DNA of 64,000 nt. Origin: Gp1-AA122 sp036378535 (GTDB taxonomy: Bacteria; Acidobacteriota; Terriglobia; Terriglobales; Acidobacteriaceae). The translations under genes were made by a program, and so were the position numbers. Below the pieces are notes generated by a model. The model saw only the letters and a list, made by a program, of their open reading frames with translations. It did not search any database and was not told the origin of the DNA. Shown piece by piece: positions 7,455-15,442 of the stretch; the first letter of the stretch is position 1, and every line of letters starts with the position of its first letter. The stretch is taken from the NCBI GenBank assembly GCA_036378535.1, contig DASUWH010000072.1, positions 186,001 through 250,000 of the forward strand, written 5' to 3'.

Positions 7455-8249
7455 TCAAGCGCTCTGCGCGACTGGTTTCGACGTTTCTTTGGCGGGCACC
7501 CAGTAAACCTCTTCCCGCAGCGCCTCTTTGGGAAAGCCCAGGCGCTTGAGAATGCCCTTGGCGTGCTCAATCATCTCCGGATGTCCACAGACATAGGCGG
7601 TCGTATCCCGGGCTGTAAGCTCCCATAGATCGCCATACTTGCGCAGAATGTCATCTACGCGCCCGACTTCACCCTTCCAATCCGGATCTTCCCAGGGCCG
7701 GCTGACCGTAGGCACATAAGTCAACCATGGCGCTTCCGCCGCGATCTTTTCCACCTCATTGTGATAACCGAATTCCCAGGAACGGCTGGCGCCATTGATG
7801 AGAAAGAGGCGGTGTCCTTCGGGGAATTTGCCTTGTGCGAAATCCCGCTGGAGCGTGCGAATGTAACTGACGAACGGCGCCAGCCCGGTCACCGTGGAAA
7901 CCAGTAAGTGATTCTTACGGACGCCGCTCAGCTCAAGGGTGAATCTACCCTTCGCGGCCTTACGCATGAAAAGTTCGCTGCCCACGTTGAGTTTGTGTAG
8001 CTCTGGCGTCAGCACGCCATGGGGAACAAGCTCGAAGAAGAACTCAATTTCATCTTCGTAAGGGGAAGAGACGATCGAATAAGGGCGTTCCAGGCGCCTC
8101 TCGGGCCCTTCCACTCCCAGCGTTGCATATTGCCCCGGCTGAAATCGAAACTCACCGCCGGGGTTGATGCGGATACTCCAGAGATCGGGAGCAACGTCCA
8201 CACGCTGGGTAATGCTGGCTGTGAAAAACTTGTCGTCGAATGTTGCCAT
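7455..8249 (-). CDS. Ferredoxin/flavodoxin-NADP(+) reductase
   Basis: A 264-residue FAD enzyme that passes electrons between NADPH and ferredoxin or flavodoxin, cytoplasmic. The FAD-binding motif RPYSIVSSP is near residue 55, preceded by FQPGQYATL. TGLAPFVSYI (about 119-128) is the NADP pyrophosphate-binding loop, and YVCGHPEMI near 217 is the conserved C-terminal nucleotide-binding motif. The length is that of the bacterial Fpr subfamily plus a short tail. No ferredoxin gene is adjacent. ATG start without a clear Shine-Dalgarno sequence. Confidence 0.9.
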   Translation of the reverse strand: MATFDDKFFTASITQRVDVAPDLWSIRINPGGEFRFQPGQYATLGVEGPERRLERPYSIVSSPYEDEIEFFFELVPHGVLTPELHKLNVGSELFMRKAAKGRFTLELSGVRKNHLLVSTVTGLAPFVSYIRTLQRDFAQGKFPEGHRLFLINGASRSWEFGYHNEVEKIAAEAPWLTYVPTVSRPWEDPDWKGEVGRVDDILRKYGDLWELTARDTTAYVCGHPEMIEHAKGILKRLGFPKEALREEVYWVPAKETSKPVAQSA

Positions 8250-8505
8250 AGGCTTGTCCAGCAGCGCGCCTATTATCTAACAATTTGGATGCCTTTCAAC
8301 CTATCAGGACTCGGCCAAGCTGGGTGATTCGAAAAACGCATACCCAAGTGCGCATTTTTGGCGATAAAGCCCGAGTTTGGCCGACGCCGGCTGCTAAGTC
8401 TAGCAACATTGGGCGGATCGGGAAACCCGCAGCAGTATTTTTTGTCCAAACTCTCTGACACAGGAATCAGGAGAGTTTAAGAAACTTGACGAATCCGAGA
8501 TCGTA

Positions 8506-9798
8506 TTAGGGCTGTCCGCCGACGGCGGGCGGAGCATTGACGGGTGCCGCCTTCAGTTCGTTCAGTTCGGCGATGGTTCGCTCCCACTGCTTGCGATCGT
8601 GCTTGGTGGCGATGGGGGCGTTCAGGTTGGAGTAGAACGCAAGGATATCGGTACGCAGCTCCGGAGTAAGGCGGGCAAAGTGCTGCTTGGCAAGCTCATC
8701 CAGTAAGCGGGCATATGCCTTATCGGTCAGTACATATTCCCCGGCTCGTGTTTCGCGTCCGGTATCGAAATCCTTGTTGGGAAGATTCAGACGTTGATTC
8801 CCAGTCTCGATCAGGTTCGAACGATACTCGTGTTCCGTGTGTTCCAGGCTCTTGAGATATAGCTGCTGCTGGTGTGGAGTAGGCGTGTTGAAGGCCATGG
8901 CGCGAAATGGTCCTACCTTGGGAACCACCCTCAAAAGAAAAGCCAAGAAGCGGGTTCCAATGCCGGGTTTCTGATAATTCTTGCCCCATTCGCGCTCGTA
9001 CTCCTTGCGCGACATGCGATAGCGAAACTCCTTGCGCTTGAAGTTAGGATTCGCGCGTTGCAGCTCCTCTTCGTGCGCCAGCAGGGCGGCCTTGGTCATC
9101 TTGGGAATAACTACGCTGATGGCTCGACGGTAAGAACCTATGGAGAGATCAAGATCGGTGAATATGCTCTTCAACTCGATGCCATAGGTCTTTTGGAAGG
9201 CGCGCTCCAGGACTGGCTTGGCTACTTCGAAGCCGATGAAATCGTGATAAACGTCGCCTCGAAACTGGTTCTTGGCCACTTCCTCCACATCGAGCCCAAA
9301 CTCGGTGCGAATGTGCGCTTTCGGGTCATCGGCATAGGTGACAATGTTGCCGTAGCGCGCTCGCAGCTTCGGAAACTGCAGGGAGACAATCTCGTTCACG
9401 GTAGGATGACCCGTAATGTCGGACGCATAGTGGGCCAGTGCGCCCAATGCAAAAGCGTACTCGTTAATATCCCCTGATTCGCTGATCAGGTTTTCGACGA
9501 AGTCTCCGCTGCGCACGTAGTGGACGAGATCGCTGAAATACTTGTTCCCGAATGGGTAGTAGCCCATGTCCTGGATCATCGAACCGCCGTAGGCGAAGGC
9601 ATGGGCTTTGCGCAGTTCTTCCGGCGTGGCTCCGGGAAATCGGCGCAGCAGCATCGGCGCAATCTGGTCGTTCCAGAGGAGGTCAATTACCTCCTCGTGA
9701 GTTAGTACAGAATAGGCCGATCCGCGAGGAACTAGGCCAAGGATCAGGATGGCGCACGTGAGTGCCTTGTGCCAGGTGAGCCGGAATCCAGTTCTCAT
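8506..9798 (-). CDS. Secreted zinc-dependent phospholipase C-like protein
   Basis: A 430-residue exported protein with the zinc-dependent phospholipase C fold. A signal peptide covers about residues 1-28. The metal-ligand pattern is visible: His34 (VLTHEEV), an Asp in GGSMIQDMGY (Asp77), and the ALAHYASDITGHPTVNE segment with His123, Asp127 and His131. The C-terminal half (200-430) is rich in charged helices and matches nothing I know, so the protein is much longer than classical PLC. Substrate is unproven; many relatives in Acidobacteriota and Bacteroidota are uncharacterised. It is followed by a ~250-nt gap in which I see no gene. Confidence 0.8.
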   Translation of the reverse strand: MRTGFRLTWHKALTCAILILGLVPRGSAYSVLTHEEVIDLLWNDQIAPMLLRRFPGATPEELRKAHAFAYGGSMIQDMGYYPFGNKYFSDLVHYVRSGDFVENLISESGDINEYAFALGALAHYASDITGHPTVNEIVSLQFPKLRARYGNIVTYADDPKAHIRTEFGLDVEEVAKNQFRGDVYHDFIGFEVAKPVLERAFQKTYGIELKSIFTDLDLSIGSYRRAISVVIPKMTKAALLAHEEELQRANPNFKRKEFRYRMSRKEYEREWGKNYQKPGIGTRFLAFLLRVVPKVGPFRAMAFNTPTPHQQQLYLKSLEHTEHEYRSNLIETGNQRLNLPNKDFDTGRETRAGEYVLTDKAYARLLDELAKQHFARLTPELRTDILAFYSNLNAPIATKHDRKQWERTIAELNELKAAPVNAPPAVGGQP

Positions 9799-9888
9799 CG
9801 GGTGCTTAGATGCAAGAAAGCGACGGATGCCGCCTGTTCCAGCAACTTTCGTTTTCTCTGTGCCTCTGTGTCCCTGTGGTGGGTGTTC

Positions 9889-10815
9889 TCAGGACAAGTA
9901 TCGCAACGTCTTGCTGATCAACTCGTTGGTTCCGGCATAGGGGTCACCCGGGCTGTCGAATTCCATCGAAAGGTAACCCTTGTACCCGTGGTGCTTGAGC
10001 ATCGCGAAGGTCTTGGGCAGGTCAACATGGACGAGCGTGCCATCGCGGCCCGCTTCCATTTCTTTTACGTGGCAGATGCTGTACGCCTTGCGAAACATCG
10101 CGTCGATGCCACGGTAAGCGTGATCCGCGTCGAAATTGGCCAGGGTGTTGCAGAAGTCCGGGAGCGCGTGCAGCCAGGGGCTGTTCACCTTATCGATCAG
10201 TTCAACCAGAAAGAATGGATCCTCGCTGACCGGATTATCGTTCTCGAGATTCACGACGACGTTCTTGCCTGCCGCGTACTCAACGATCTGCGACAGACTT
10301 GCTGCAGCACGATCGAGATCAGGCTTGGAATCCTTCGCATCGGGAATGTTGGTGCGAATGCTGCGCGCGCCCAGTCCCACGGCGGCGTCCACCCATTTCT
10401 TGCGAAACAGGACCGACTGCTCGCGCTCCTCGCGATTGGCGGCATAAGGACTCTGCTCGCCATCTACCGCAATGTTGGCAATCGTTGCGTTCGCCTTTTC
10501 AACCGCGTTTCGGAATTGCTCCAAGTAGGCAGGATCCGTAGAGGGGAAATGCCCGGTCCAGGGCTCGATCTTGTTGACACTAAATTTGGCAATGACGTGC
10601 GCTGCAAAATCCTTCAACTCGATTTTGCCGGGCGCGGCGTGTCCGGGATCGACGATGAAGTCGCGGAACGGATACGAGGCGATCGCGATGCGGTCGCGCG
10701 GCTGTGTGGGGAAATGGAGGTCAGGTCCGGACTTATCGGCGAAGGCCAACCTCGTGCAGGCGAGCGCACACAAACTTGCCGATGACCGCAGAATAAACGC
10801 CCGTCGAGTAATCAT
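9889..10815 (-). CDS. Tat-exported TIM-barrel sugar isomerase/epimerase-like protein
   Basis: A xylose isomerase-like TIM-barrel protein (AP endonuclease 2 superfamily). From the ATG at 10815 it starts MITRRAFILRSSASLCALA, a twin-arginine-type signal with RR at 4-5. The barrel begins at RIAIASYPFRDF. Late barrel strands carry VVNLENDNP, HALPDFCNTLANFD, CHVKEMEAG and GYLSMEFDSPGD, where acidic and His metal ligands sit in this superfamily. Secreted sugar phosphate isomerase/epimerase-like proteins are common in Acidobacteriota and Planctomycetota with mostly unknown substrates. An upstream start (10908) would bury the Tat motif, so I reject it. Confidence 0.8.
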   Translation of the reverse strand: MITRRAFILRSSASLCALACTRLAFADKSGPDLHFPTQPRDRIAIASYPFRDFIVDPGHAAPGKIELKDFAAHVIAKFSVNKIEPWTGHFPSTDPAYLEQFRNAVEKANATIANIAVDGEQSPYAANREEREQSVLFRKKWVDAAVGLGARSIRTNIPDAKDSKPDLDRAAASLSQIVEYAAGKNVVVNLENDNPVSEDPFFLVELIDKVNSPWLHALPDFCNTLANFDADHAYRGIDAMFRKAYSICHVKEMEAGRDGTLVHVDLPKTFAMLKHHGYKGYLSMEFDSPGDPYAGTNELISKTLRYLS

Positions 10816-11091
10816 GGCAGGCAGTCTACCAGCTCTGCCGGAGCGTGTTCGCACTCGGATTGTCTGATTGTTTCCTGGATTCATGATGCGGGATTGTTGA
10901 ACCGGCACTTTTTTCCAAAGGTACTCTGAGTCATTTTTGCGGTCCTGGAATGTTCCGAGGAAACCCTTGGGCCGCTAATGTCCTCCAACTCCACACCAAT
11001 CGGGAACAACTCAGCGTGTCTCACCGGCATGTTGCGGATGCCCGTAAATTACGTGCGCTCTTCGAGGGCGCCGACAAAGTGAGGTATTGCT

Positions 11092-11454
11092 ATGAAATAC
11101 TTAGCTTGGATCACAGCCGTGCTGCTGGTCGCGGGTACGATGGCGATCGCGCAGAGCAGTTCGTCGAGTCAATCGCCCAGCGACCAATCTTCCATGGGCA
11201 GCAGCTCCGGTCAGACCTCGGGCAGCCAGTCTTCGATGGGCAGCAACGCAGGGCAGACAACTGATCAGTCAACCACGACTACGACGAGTCAGACCACTAC
11301 GACCAAACACCACAAAAGCAAGAAACATAAGAAGAGCAGCGATGCCAATCAGGGCATGAGCCCCTCGTCCAGTTCTGGCGCCAGCGGGAACACTGGAACC
11401 TCCAGTGGTGCTGGCAGCAGCAGCGGAACGTCCCAAACTCCGCCACAACAATAG
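11092..11454 (+). CDS. Low-complexity Ser/Thr/Gln-rich secreted protein
   Basis: A 120-residue exported protein of unknown role. A signal peptide (MKYLAWITAVLLVAGTMAIAQ, with a likely cut after Ala20 of IAQ) is followed by a region made almost only of Ser, Thr, Gly and Gln. One basic patch interrupts it: KHHKSKKHKKS at about 72-82. QSSMGSN-type units recur. No folded domain is evident. GAGG lies 7 nt before the ATG, and a strong terminator follows 25 nt after the stop, so it is a real monocistronic unit. In composition it resembles the larger secreted protein at 30552-31844. A role in the cell envelope or extracellular matrix is a guess. Confidence 0.7.
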   Translation: MKYLAWITAVLLVAGTMAIAQSSSSSQSPSDQSSMGSSSGQTSGSQSSMGSNAGQTTDQSTTTTTSQTTTTKHHKSKKHKKSSDANQGMSPSSSSGASGNTGTSSGAGSSSGTSQTPPQQ

Positions 11455-11479
11455 TCGCTCAGCCTGAATTCTTATGGGA

Positions 11480-11511
11480 AAGCCTCGTCCCCAGGACGGG
11501 GCTTCGTTTTT
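11480..11511 (+). terminator. Rho-independent terminator
   Basis: AAGCCTCGTCC (11480-11490) pairs with GGACGGGGCTT (11494-11504) across a CCA loop, an 11-bp stem with one G-T pair, followed by CGTTTTTGG. It ends the transcript of the low-complexity secreted protein and insulates it from lexA. Confidence 0.85.
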
Positions 11512-11529
11512 GGCGTGCGTAAGTGTTTC

Positions 11530-11558
11530 TTGACTTTCGCCTCGTATTCGCCCACAAT
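11530..11558 (+). promoter_or_regulatory. Candidate lexA promoter, nearly leaderless
   Basis: TTGACT (11530-11535) and CACAAT (11553-11558) are separated by 17 bp. The -10 box ends only 6 nt before the lexA ATG (11565), so transcription would begin at or next to the start codon. No Shine-Dalgarno sequence precedes the ATG. I could not find a clear dyad SOS box here. Confidence 0.5.
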
Positions 11559-11564
11559 CCTGCC

Positions 11565-12185
11565 ATGGCCATCACCAAGAGGCAGCGGCAGGTGTATGAC
11601 TTCATTTCGCGGTTCGTTAGCGAGAAGGGCTACTCTCCATCCTTCGAGGAAATCGGCGAAGGTTTGGAATTAAGTTCGCTGGCGACGGTGCACAAGCACA
11701 TCTCCAACCTGGAAAAGAAAGGGCTGCTCACGCGCGACTACAACCGCAGCCGGTCGATCGATCTGTTGCCTCCCAAGGGCCGCCTCAAGCAGTCGATGGC
11801 GGTGAACACGGCCGTGGTGCTGCCGCTGATGGGACGAATCGCGGCCGGCCAGCCTATCCAGGCGATTGAGAATCCGGAGACGATTTCCCTCGCCGACTTC
11901 GTGCAATCCAAAGAAGTTTTTGTGCTCGAAGTGCGCGGCGACTCCATGCAGGATGAGGCCATCCTCGATGGCGACTACGTGCTGGTGGAGAAGAGCAAGA
12001 CCGCGCATAACGGCGACATCGTGGTGGCCATTGTCAATCGCGATGACGCCACTTTAAAGCGGTTTTACCGCGAGGGCGACAATATCCGCCTGCAGCCCTC
12101 GAATTCCAATATGAAGCCCATCGTGGTGCACGCATCGGCGGTCGAGATTCAGGGAAGAGTGATTGGGGTGCTACGAAAATACTGA
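11565..12185 (+). CDS. lexA: LexA repressor
   Basis: The SOS-response repressor and autoprotease, 206 residues from the ATG at 11565. The winged helix DNA-binding domain is at 1-70 (TKRQRQVYDFISRFVSEKGY, then SPSFEEIGEGLELSSLATVH). The self-cleavage site is Ala94-Gly95 in RIAAGQPIQ, and the Ser/Lys dyad is Ser127 (RGDSMQDE) and Lys165 (DATLKRFY). All catalytic features are present, so it should respond to RecA filaments. A candidate promoter sits directly at the start codon. No other SOS gene is adjacent, although polA is elsewhere in the window. Confidence 0.95.
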   Translation: MAITKRQRQVYDFISRFVSEKGYSPSFEEIGEGLELSSLATVHKHISNLEKKGLLTRDYNRSRSIDLLPPKGRLKQSMAVNTAVVLPLMGRIAAGQPIQAIENPETISLADFVQSKEVFVLEVRGDSMQDEAILDGDYVLVEKSKTAHNGDIVVAIVNRDDATLKRFYREGDNIRLQPSNSNMKPIVVHASAVEIQGRVIGVLRKY

Positions 12186-12220
12186 AGCTCTTAGCCGTCA
12201 GCTCTTAGCCTCTAGCTGAA
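12186..12220. repeat. Heptamer array, AGCTCTT type
   Basis: Five consecutive 7-bp units follow lexA directly: AGCTCTT, AGCCGTC, AGCTCTT, AGCCTCT, AGCTGAA. The phase is exact and each unit starts with AGC. A related inverted sequence (TTAGAGCTAA) lies at 12427-12436, on the far side of the dispersed repeat element. Confidence 0.7.
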
Positions 12221-12248
12221 AAAAAGAACGCCCGACTCGGGCCGGGCG
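12219..12248 (-). terminator. Rho-independent terminator for trxA
   Basis: CGCCCG (12229-12234) pairs with CGGGCG (12243-12248). Read on the minus strand the stem is followed by TTC and seven T. The trxA gene ends at 12459, so its mRNA would run through the dispersed repeat before terminating here. Confidence 0.65.
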
Positions 12249-12305
12249 GCTCTGCCTGCATTTTTGGATCAGGCCTGAACTTCTCCGGTTCTGTCCGGAA
12301 GCTTA

Positions 12306-12426
12306 GGAAAGCTCTGATTAAGTGCATCTCTGTCATCCCGAGCGCAGCAGAATTGCCGCTTCTCAGGCAATTCTGCGGAGTCGAGGGACCTTGCGTTTGT
12401 TACTGCCGTACTTAATCAGGGTTTCC
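12306..12426. repeat. Full-length dispersed repeat element with terminal inverted repeats
   Basis: The ends are inverted: GGAAA-GCT-CTGATTAAGT (12306-12323) against ACTTAATCAGGGTTTCC (12410-12426). The core starts TGTCATCCCGAGCG (12331) and ends GTCGAGGGACCTTGCGTTTG (12380-12399). Inside the core GCAGAATTGCC and GGCAATTCTGC form an 11-bp perfect hairpin with an 8-nt loop. The element shares ends and core with the copy at 15472-15570, so it is a MITE- or REP-like unit. It encodes nothing. Confidence 0.8.
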
Positions 12427-12458
12427 TTAGAGCTAAAGGCAAACAGCCGGGAGACTCC

Positions 12459-12791
12459 TTACCCAATGTGCTTGTCGAGGGCCTTCTGGATCGTCTCTTT
12501 GGGAACATAACCGACGATCTGCTCTTTCACCTGCCCGCCCTTGATGACCAGCAGGGTAGGGATGCCGCGAACACCATAGCGCATGGGGGTGGCGCTGTTG
12601 CGGTCCACATCCATCTTGGCGACCTTTACCTTATCTTTGTAGGTCTCGGCCAGCTCGTCGACGATCGGTGCCAAAGCGCGGCAGGGGCCGCACCACGTCG
12701 CCCAGAAATCGATCAGAACCGGCTTATCGGACTTCAGCACGTCCGCGTCGAAATTCGCATCATTCACTTCCACAATTGCGTTGCTTGCCAT
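12459..12791 (-). CDS. trxA: Thioredoxin
   Basis: A 110-residue cytoplasmic protein-disulfide reductase. The redox motif WCGPC is at 33-37, preceded by VLIDFWAT, and the cis-Pro loop is GIPTLLV around 77. Length and all key residues match thioredoxin 1. GGAGG lies 5-6 nt before the ATG. It stands alone between the dispersed repeat downstream and a gene-free stretch upstream. No thioredoxin reductase is nearby. Confidence 0.95.
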   Translation of the reverse strand: MASNAIVEVNDANFDADVLKSDKPVLIDFWATWCGPCRALAPIVDELAETYKDKVKVAKMDVDRNSATPMRYGVRGIPTLLVIKGGQVKEQIVGYVPKETIQKALDKHIG

Positions 12792-13072
12792 TGATCCTCC
12801 GGAAATTCAGTTCTCAATCCCGGTTCTCAGTGCTCCATCAGGAGTGGAACCGCTCCGGCATTGCCGCCGAATCTCTATCCTAGCACTTTCGTTAGATGCG
12901 GCAGCGAGCAGGAAGTCGCAAGGGCCGGGGTCTTTTGGGCGCTAGTCGCCGACCTGGCGACAACCCTCGACTTGGAAGCATTGACCGGAACAAAAGGAAG
13001 AGACAGAGAGTGCGAGTTCCTGGAGAGCACGCGCGGGGTTTGCCAACGAACAAACACCAACACCTGGCGACC

Positions 13073-13111
13073 AAATTAAAAGCGTCCTGCCACCTTTCAG
13101 TGACAGGACGC
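13073..13111 (-). terminator. Strong rho-independent terminator in a gene-free stretch
   Basis: On the minus strand GCGTCCTGTCAC pairs with GTGGCAGGACGC (12-bp stem, one G-T pair, 6-nt loop TGAAAG), followed by TTTTAATTT. The nearest minus-strand coding end upstream is at 13410, so it ends either the sigma/anti-sigma mRNA after a ~300-nt tail or a separate small RNA. Confidence 0.8.
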
Positions 13112-13409
13112 CTCGGCAGCCCTCCCCCAGAACTGCCAAACCACGATTCGAATGTTACCGTTGGTCCTGTTGTTCTGTAAACGTAACTTGAGTAATCGCC
13201 ATCGCGGTTGGGTAACCATTTCCGAGTCTCGAACGTAACCCGCGGAATCGCAGGCTGGAACCGGGTTTTCAGGCAGCGGCCGAACGTAAGTAGAAACGAT
13301 TCAAGGTCATAGAGCGCAAATGAAAACGCGCCTGCGGCCCTGCACGGGTCAGGTTACCTTGCATGTTGCGTAGGAGAAATCCACAGGACCGAGCAAGGAG
13401 CGAAATCGG
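13112..13409 (-). ncRNA. Candidate small RNA or structured 3' UTR
   Basis: About 300 gene-free bases lie between the anti-sigma stop and the terminator. The minus-strand text has a second hairpin just before the terminator (GGCAG/CTGCC, 13137-13115, loop rich in G: TTCTGGGGGAGGG). The motif TTACGTT recurs. A weak promoter-like pair TTGCGC...TTTCTA with 17-bp spacing lies near 13320-13295. I recognise no known RNA family. The rest of the 12792-13072 stretch, upstream of trxA, shows nothing I can name. Confidence 0.3.
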
Positions 13410-14489
13410 CTACGGCGTCTCCCAGGTCTTTCCGGCATCGGAAGTAACCCAAGTTTGACCCGCTGACGTCATGACTTTGCCGTGCAGGTGATCGGCGAAC
13501 TCGATCGTGGTGATGTCGTCCGTGAGGGTGGAACTGCCGGTGACAGGAATGAGGCGCGTCCAGTTCAGACCCATGTCCTGGGAATGGTAGAGAAGCCCAG
13601 CCGCTCCTCCGATCCACACTTCCATTCCTAGTGCGGCTAGCGCGCGGAAGCCATTCTTGTGATCGACCTGCACCTTCTCCCATTGACCAGAGGTAAAAGA
13701 GCGCTCGGGAAGGCCATCGTCAGAAAGCCGCCAAGTGGGTGGACGGAAGTCGGTGAGATTAGCGGCCCCACCGATCGTGGAGGCGGCAGTTTCCATGCTC
13801 GGACGCGGTGTGAAAACCGGAGCAGCTTTTGCGAGGGCCATCGAATCACGAGCGCGTGGCTGGTCACCGGCAGGCGCTTGCGGAGCTACAGCTTCGGCCT
13901 GGGTCTCGACAGTTTCTGATTTCGGCATTCTGTTCACAGCATTAGCATCGGCAGATGCTGAGGCATTAAAGCCTGACGTCGGAACGGCGCCCGCAGCCGG
14001 GGCAGGAACACGTTTCATGCCCGGTGCAACCGATCTGCTGCTCTGGGTTCTGGCGGGAGGGGCCTGATTTTGAGCCTGTTCCTTCGTCTCTGGGCGCGGT
14101 GGAGCGGCCGGGAGCACCGGTGCGGGGCCCTTCTGCATTGCGATTTGGGTATTCTCGGTACGCGAACTCTGGTTGCCTTCGTGCATCAGCACCGCGGTCG
14201 CGACCACGAGGACGCAGGCGGCCAGTGCACCCCACCGAAGTACCGGCGCCTGCCACCAGGACCATTTCGTTTCGCGCCGCGCGGTCGGATTGACCTGAGT
14301 CGCCAGCTCGGGCGTGGCCAGAGCCAGGATCTGTCGGCATTCGGCGCATGCTCCTAAGTGACTCAGGACCTGCTCACGCTCCTTGCCGAGGAGCGTGCTT
14401 TCAGCGAAGGCGGTGAGCAGATCGGGATCGGGATGCTCGGGGAGAATGCTCCCCTGGAGTCGGGCAGCAACGATTTTGGGCAATTGCAT
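13410..14489 (-). CDS. Anti-sigma factor with zinc finger and Ycf48-like C-terminus
   Basis: About 359 residues, single-pass membrane. Counted from the TTG at 14495, the N-terminal putative zinc finger has His46, Cys50 and Cys53 (SHLGACAECRQ), the ZAS/zf-HC2 pattern that holds a sigma factor. A membrane helix follows (about 87-104, GALAACVLVVATAVLM), then a long Pro/Ala/Gln-rich periplasmic linker. The C-terminal ~110 residues have the Ycf48/BNR repeat pattern (MEVWIGGAAGLLYHSQDMGL, then a second TSDAGKTW unit). The sigma gene lies immediately upstream. The ATG at 14489 is preferred; GTG and TTG codons precede it. The outer domain may sense an envelope signal (inference). Confidence 0.8.
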   Translation of the reverse strand: MQLPKIVAARLQGSILPEHPDPDLLTAFAESTLLGKEREQVLSHLGACAECRQILALATPELATQVNPTARRETKWSWWQAPVLRWGALAACVLVVATAVLMHEGNQSSRTENTQIAMQKGPAPVLPAAPPRPETKEQAQNQAPPARTQSSRSVAPGMKRVPAPAAGAVPTSGFNASASADANAVNRMPKSETVETQAEAVAPQAPAGDQPRARDSMALAKAAPVFTPRPSMETAASTIGGAANLTDFRPPTWRLSDDGLPERSFTSGQWEKVQVDHKNGFRALAALGMEVWIGGAAGLLYHSQDMGLNWTRLIPVTGSSTLTDDITTIEFADHLHGKVMTSAGQTWVTSDAGKTWETP

Positions 14490-14495
14490 CACCAA

Positions 14496-15419
14496 TTATT
14501 CCTGTCCCTCCCCGGCGCGCACGATCTTCTTACTAGAGAACGGCGGGGTGGACGAATCTTGCGTCAATTGCTTGCGAATATCCACCCCCAGATCCCGAAC
14601 GTCTGTTTCCATAGCCTCCTCGGCCTGGCGGCGGCTCATGCCCGCCCCGGTCATGCGGAGAATAATGTCTTTTCGCAACGCACGCACCAGCTTTTCCAGG
14701 CGGCGGCTGATCGTGGACTCGTGCACGCGCAGGATAGAGGCGATCCTGGCCAGCGTCAGGTCGTCCAGGAAATAGTAGGATAGAATGCAGCGATCCTCGC
14801 CAGGTAGGGCGGCGAGGGCGCCATCGATGGCGCCGGTGAGACGGCGATCGGAGGGCAGAGGCTGAGGCTCGGGACTAGTCGCAAACTGCTTGCCGGCTTC
14901 CGTTTCTTCTTCCAGGCTGACCGTGTGGCGGGAGCTGCGATAGGTATTGATATGGGCTTGGGCGAGCACGGTGCGCAGCCAGCCTTCGAGCGAGCCCCGG
15001 CCGCTATAGTAAGCGAGCTTGGAGACGCGCTGTCCTTCCCGCGACGAAGTCCCGTAAAGATCGGTATAGATCGATCCGGCCAGTTCGCGTGCTGTGGAAT
15101 CTTCCCGGGTAATTCGCAGGGCGGCCTCGTGCAGCTTGTCGCGATAGCGGATCATAAAGTCTTGCCAGGCGCGCTCGTGCCCGGCTGCGCAAGCACGCGC
15201 CAGGACAAGTTCCTCGATGTGCAGGCTGGAAAACAAAGCACGCCAATCGGAACCTGGAGCGTCGGGAGGCAAATACTTCTCGGCAATCGCAGTTATGATG
15301 TTGCTGAACTGCTCCTCACTCAAAGCGTATTTCCCGGCACTGCTTTTCTCGAACAACTCACGAATCAGAGGCCGGAGTTCGCCTTTCAATTCCCGTGCGA
15401 CATGGCCGCGGGTGGGCAT
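14496..15419 (-). CDS. Sigma-70 family RNA polymerase sigma factor (ECF-like)
   Basis: A 307-residue sigma factor with region 2 around 75-130 (ACAAGHERAWQDFMIRYRDK, then ITREDSTARELAGSIYTDLY) and region 4 around 200-255 (ALAALPGEDRCILSYYFLDD, then ARIASILRVHESTISRRLEK). It is longer than a minimal ECF factor: about 70 extra residues at the N-terminus and about 50 at the C-terminus. The next gene starts with no gap and encodes its presumed anti-sigma factor, the usual arrangement. I see no matching autoregulatory promoter. Upstream lies the heptamer/repeat locus. Confidence 0.85.
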   Translation of the reverse strand: MPTRGHVARELKGELRPLIRELFEKSSAGKYALSEEQFSNIITAIAEKYLPPDAPGSDWRALFSSLHIEELVLARACAAGHERAWQDFMIRYRDKLHEAALRITREDSTARELAGSIYTDLYGTSSREGQRVSKLAYYSGRGSLEGWLRTVLAQAHINTYRSSRHTVSLEEETEAGKQFATSPEPQPLPSDRRLTGAIDGALAALPGEDRCILSYYFLDDLTLARIASILRVHESTISRRLEKLVRALRKDIILRMTGAGMSRRQAEEAMETDVRDLGVDIRKQLTQDSSTPPFSSKKIVRAGEGQE

Positions 15420-15442
15420 GGGATCAACCTCAAAAATAGCAC

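Noticed and set aside
8273..8461. A 62-residue minus-strand ORF between the FNR and phospholipase genes
   Set aside because: No Shine-Dalgarno sequence, no domain, and unlike the local coding pattern; the gap looks empty.
13135..13165. CGATTCGAATG resembling a T-loop
   Set aside because: Nothing else of a tRNA can be folded around it.
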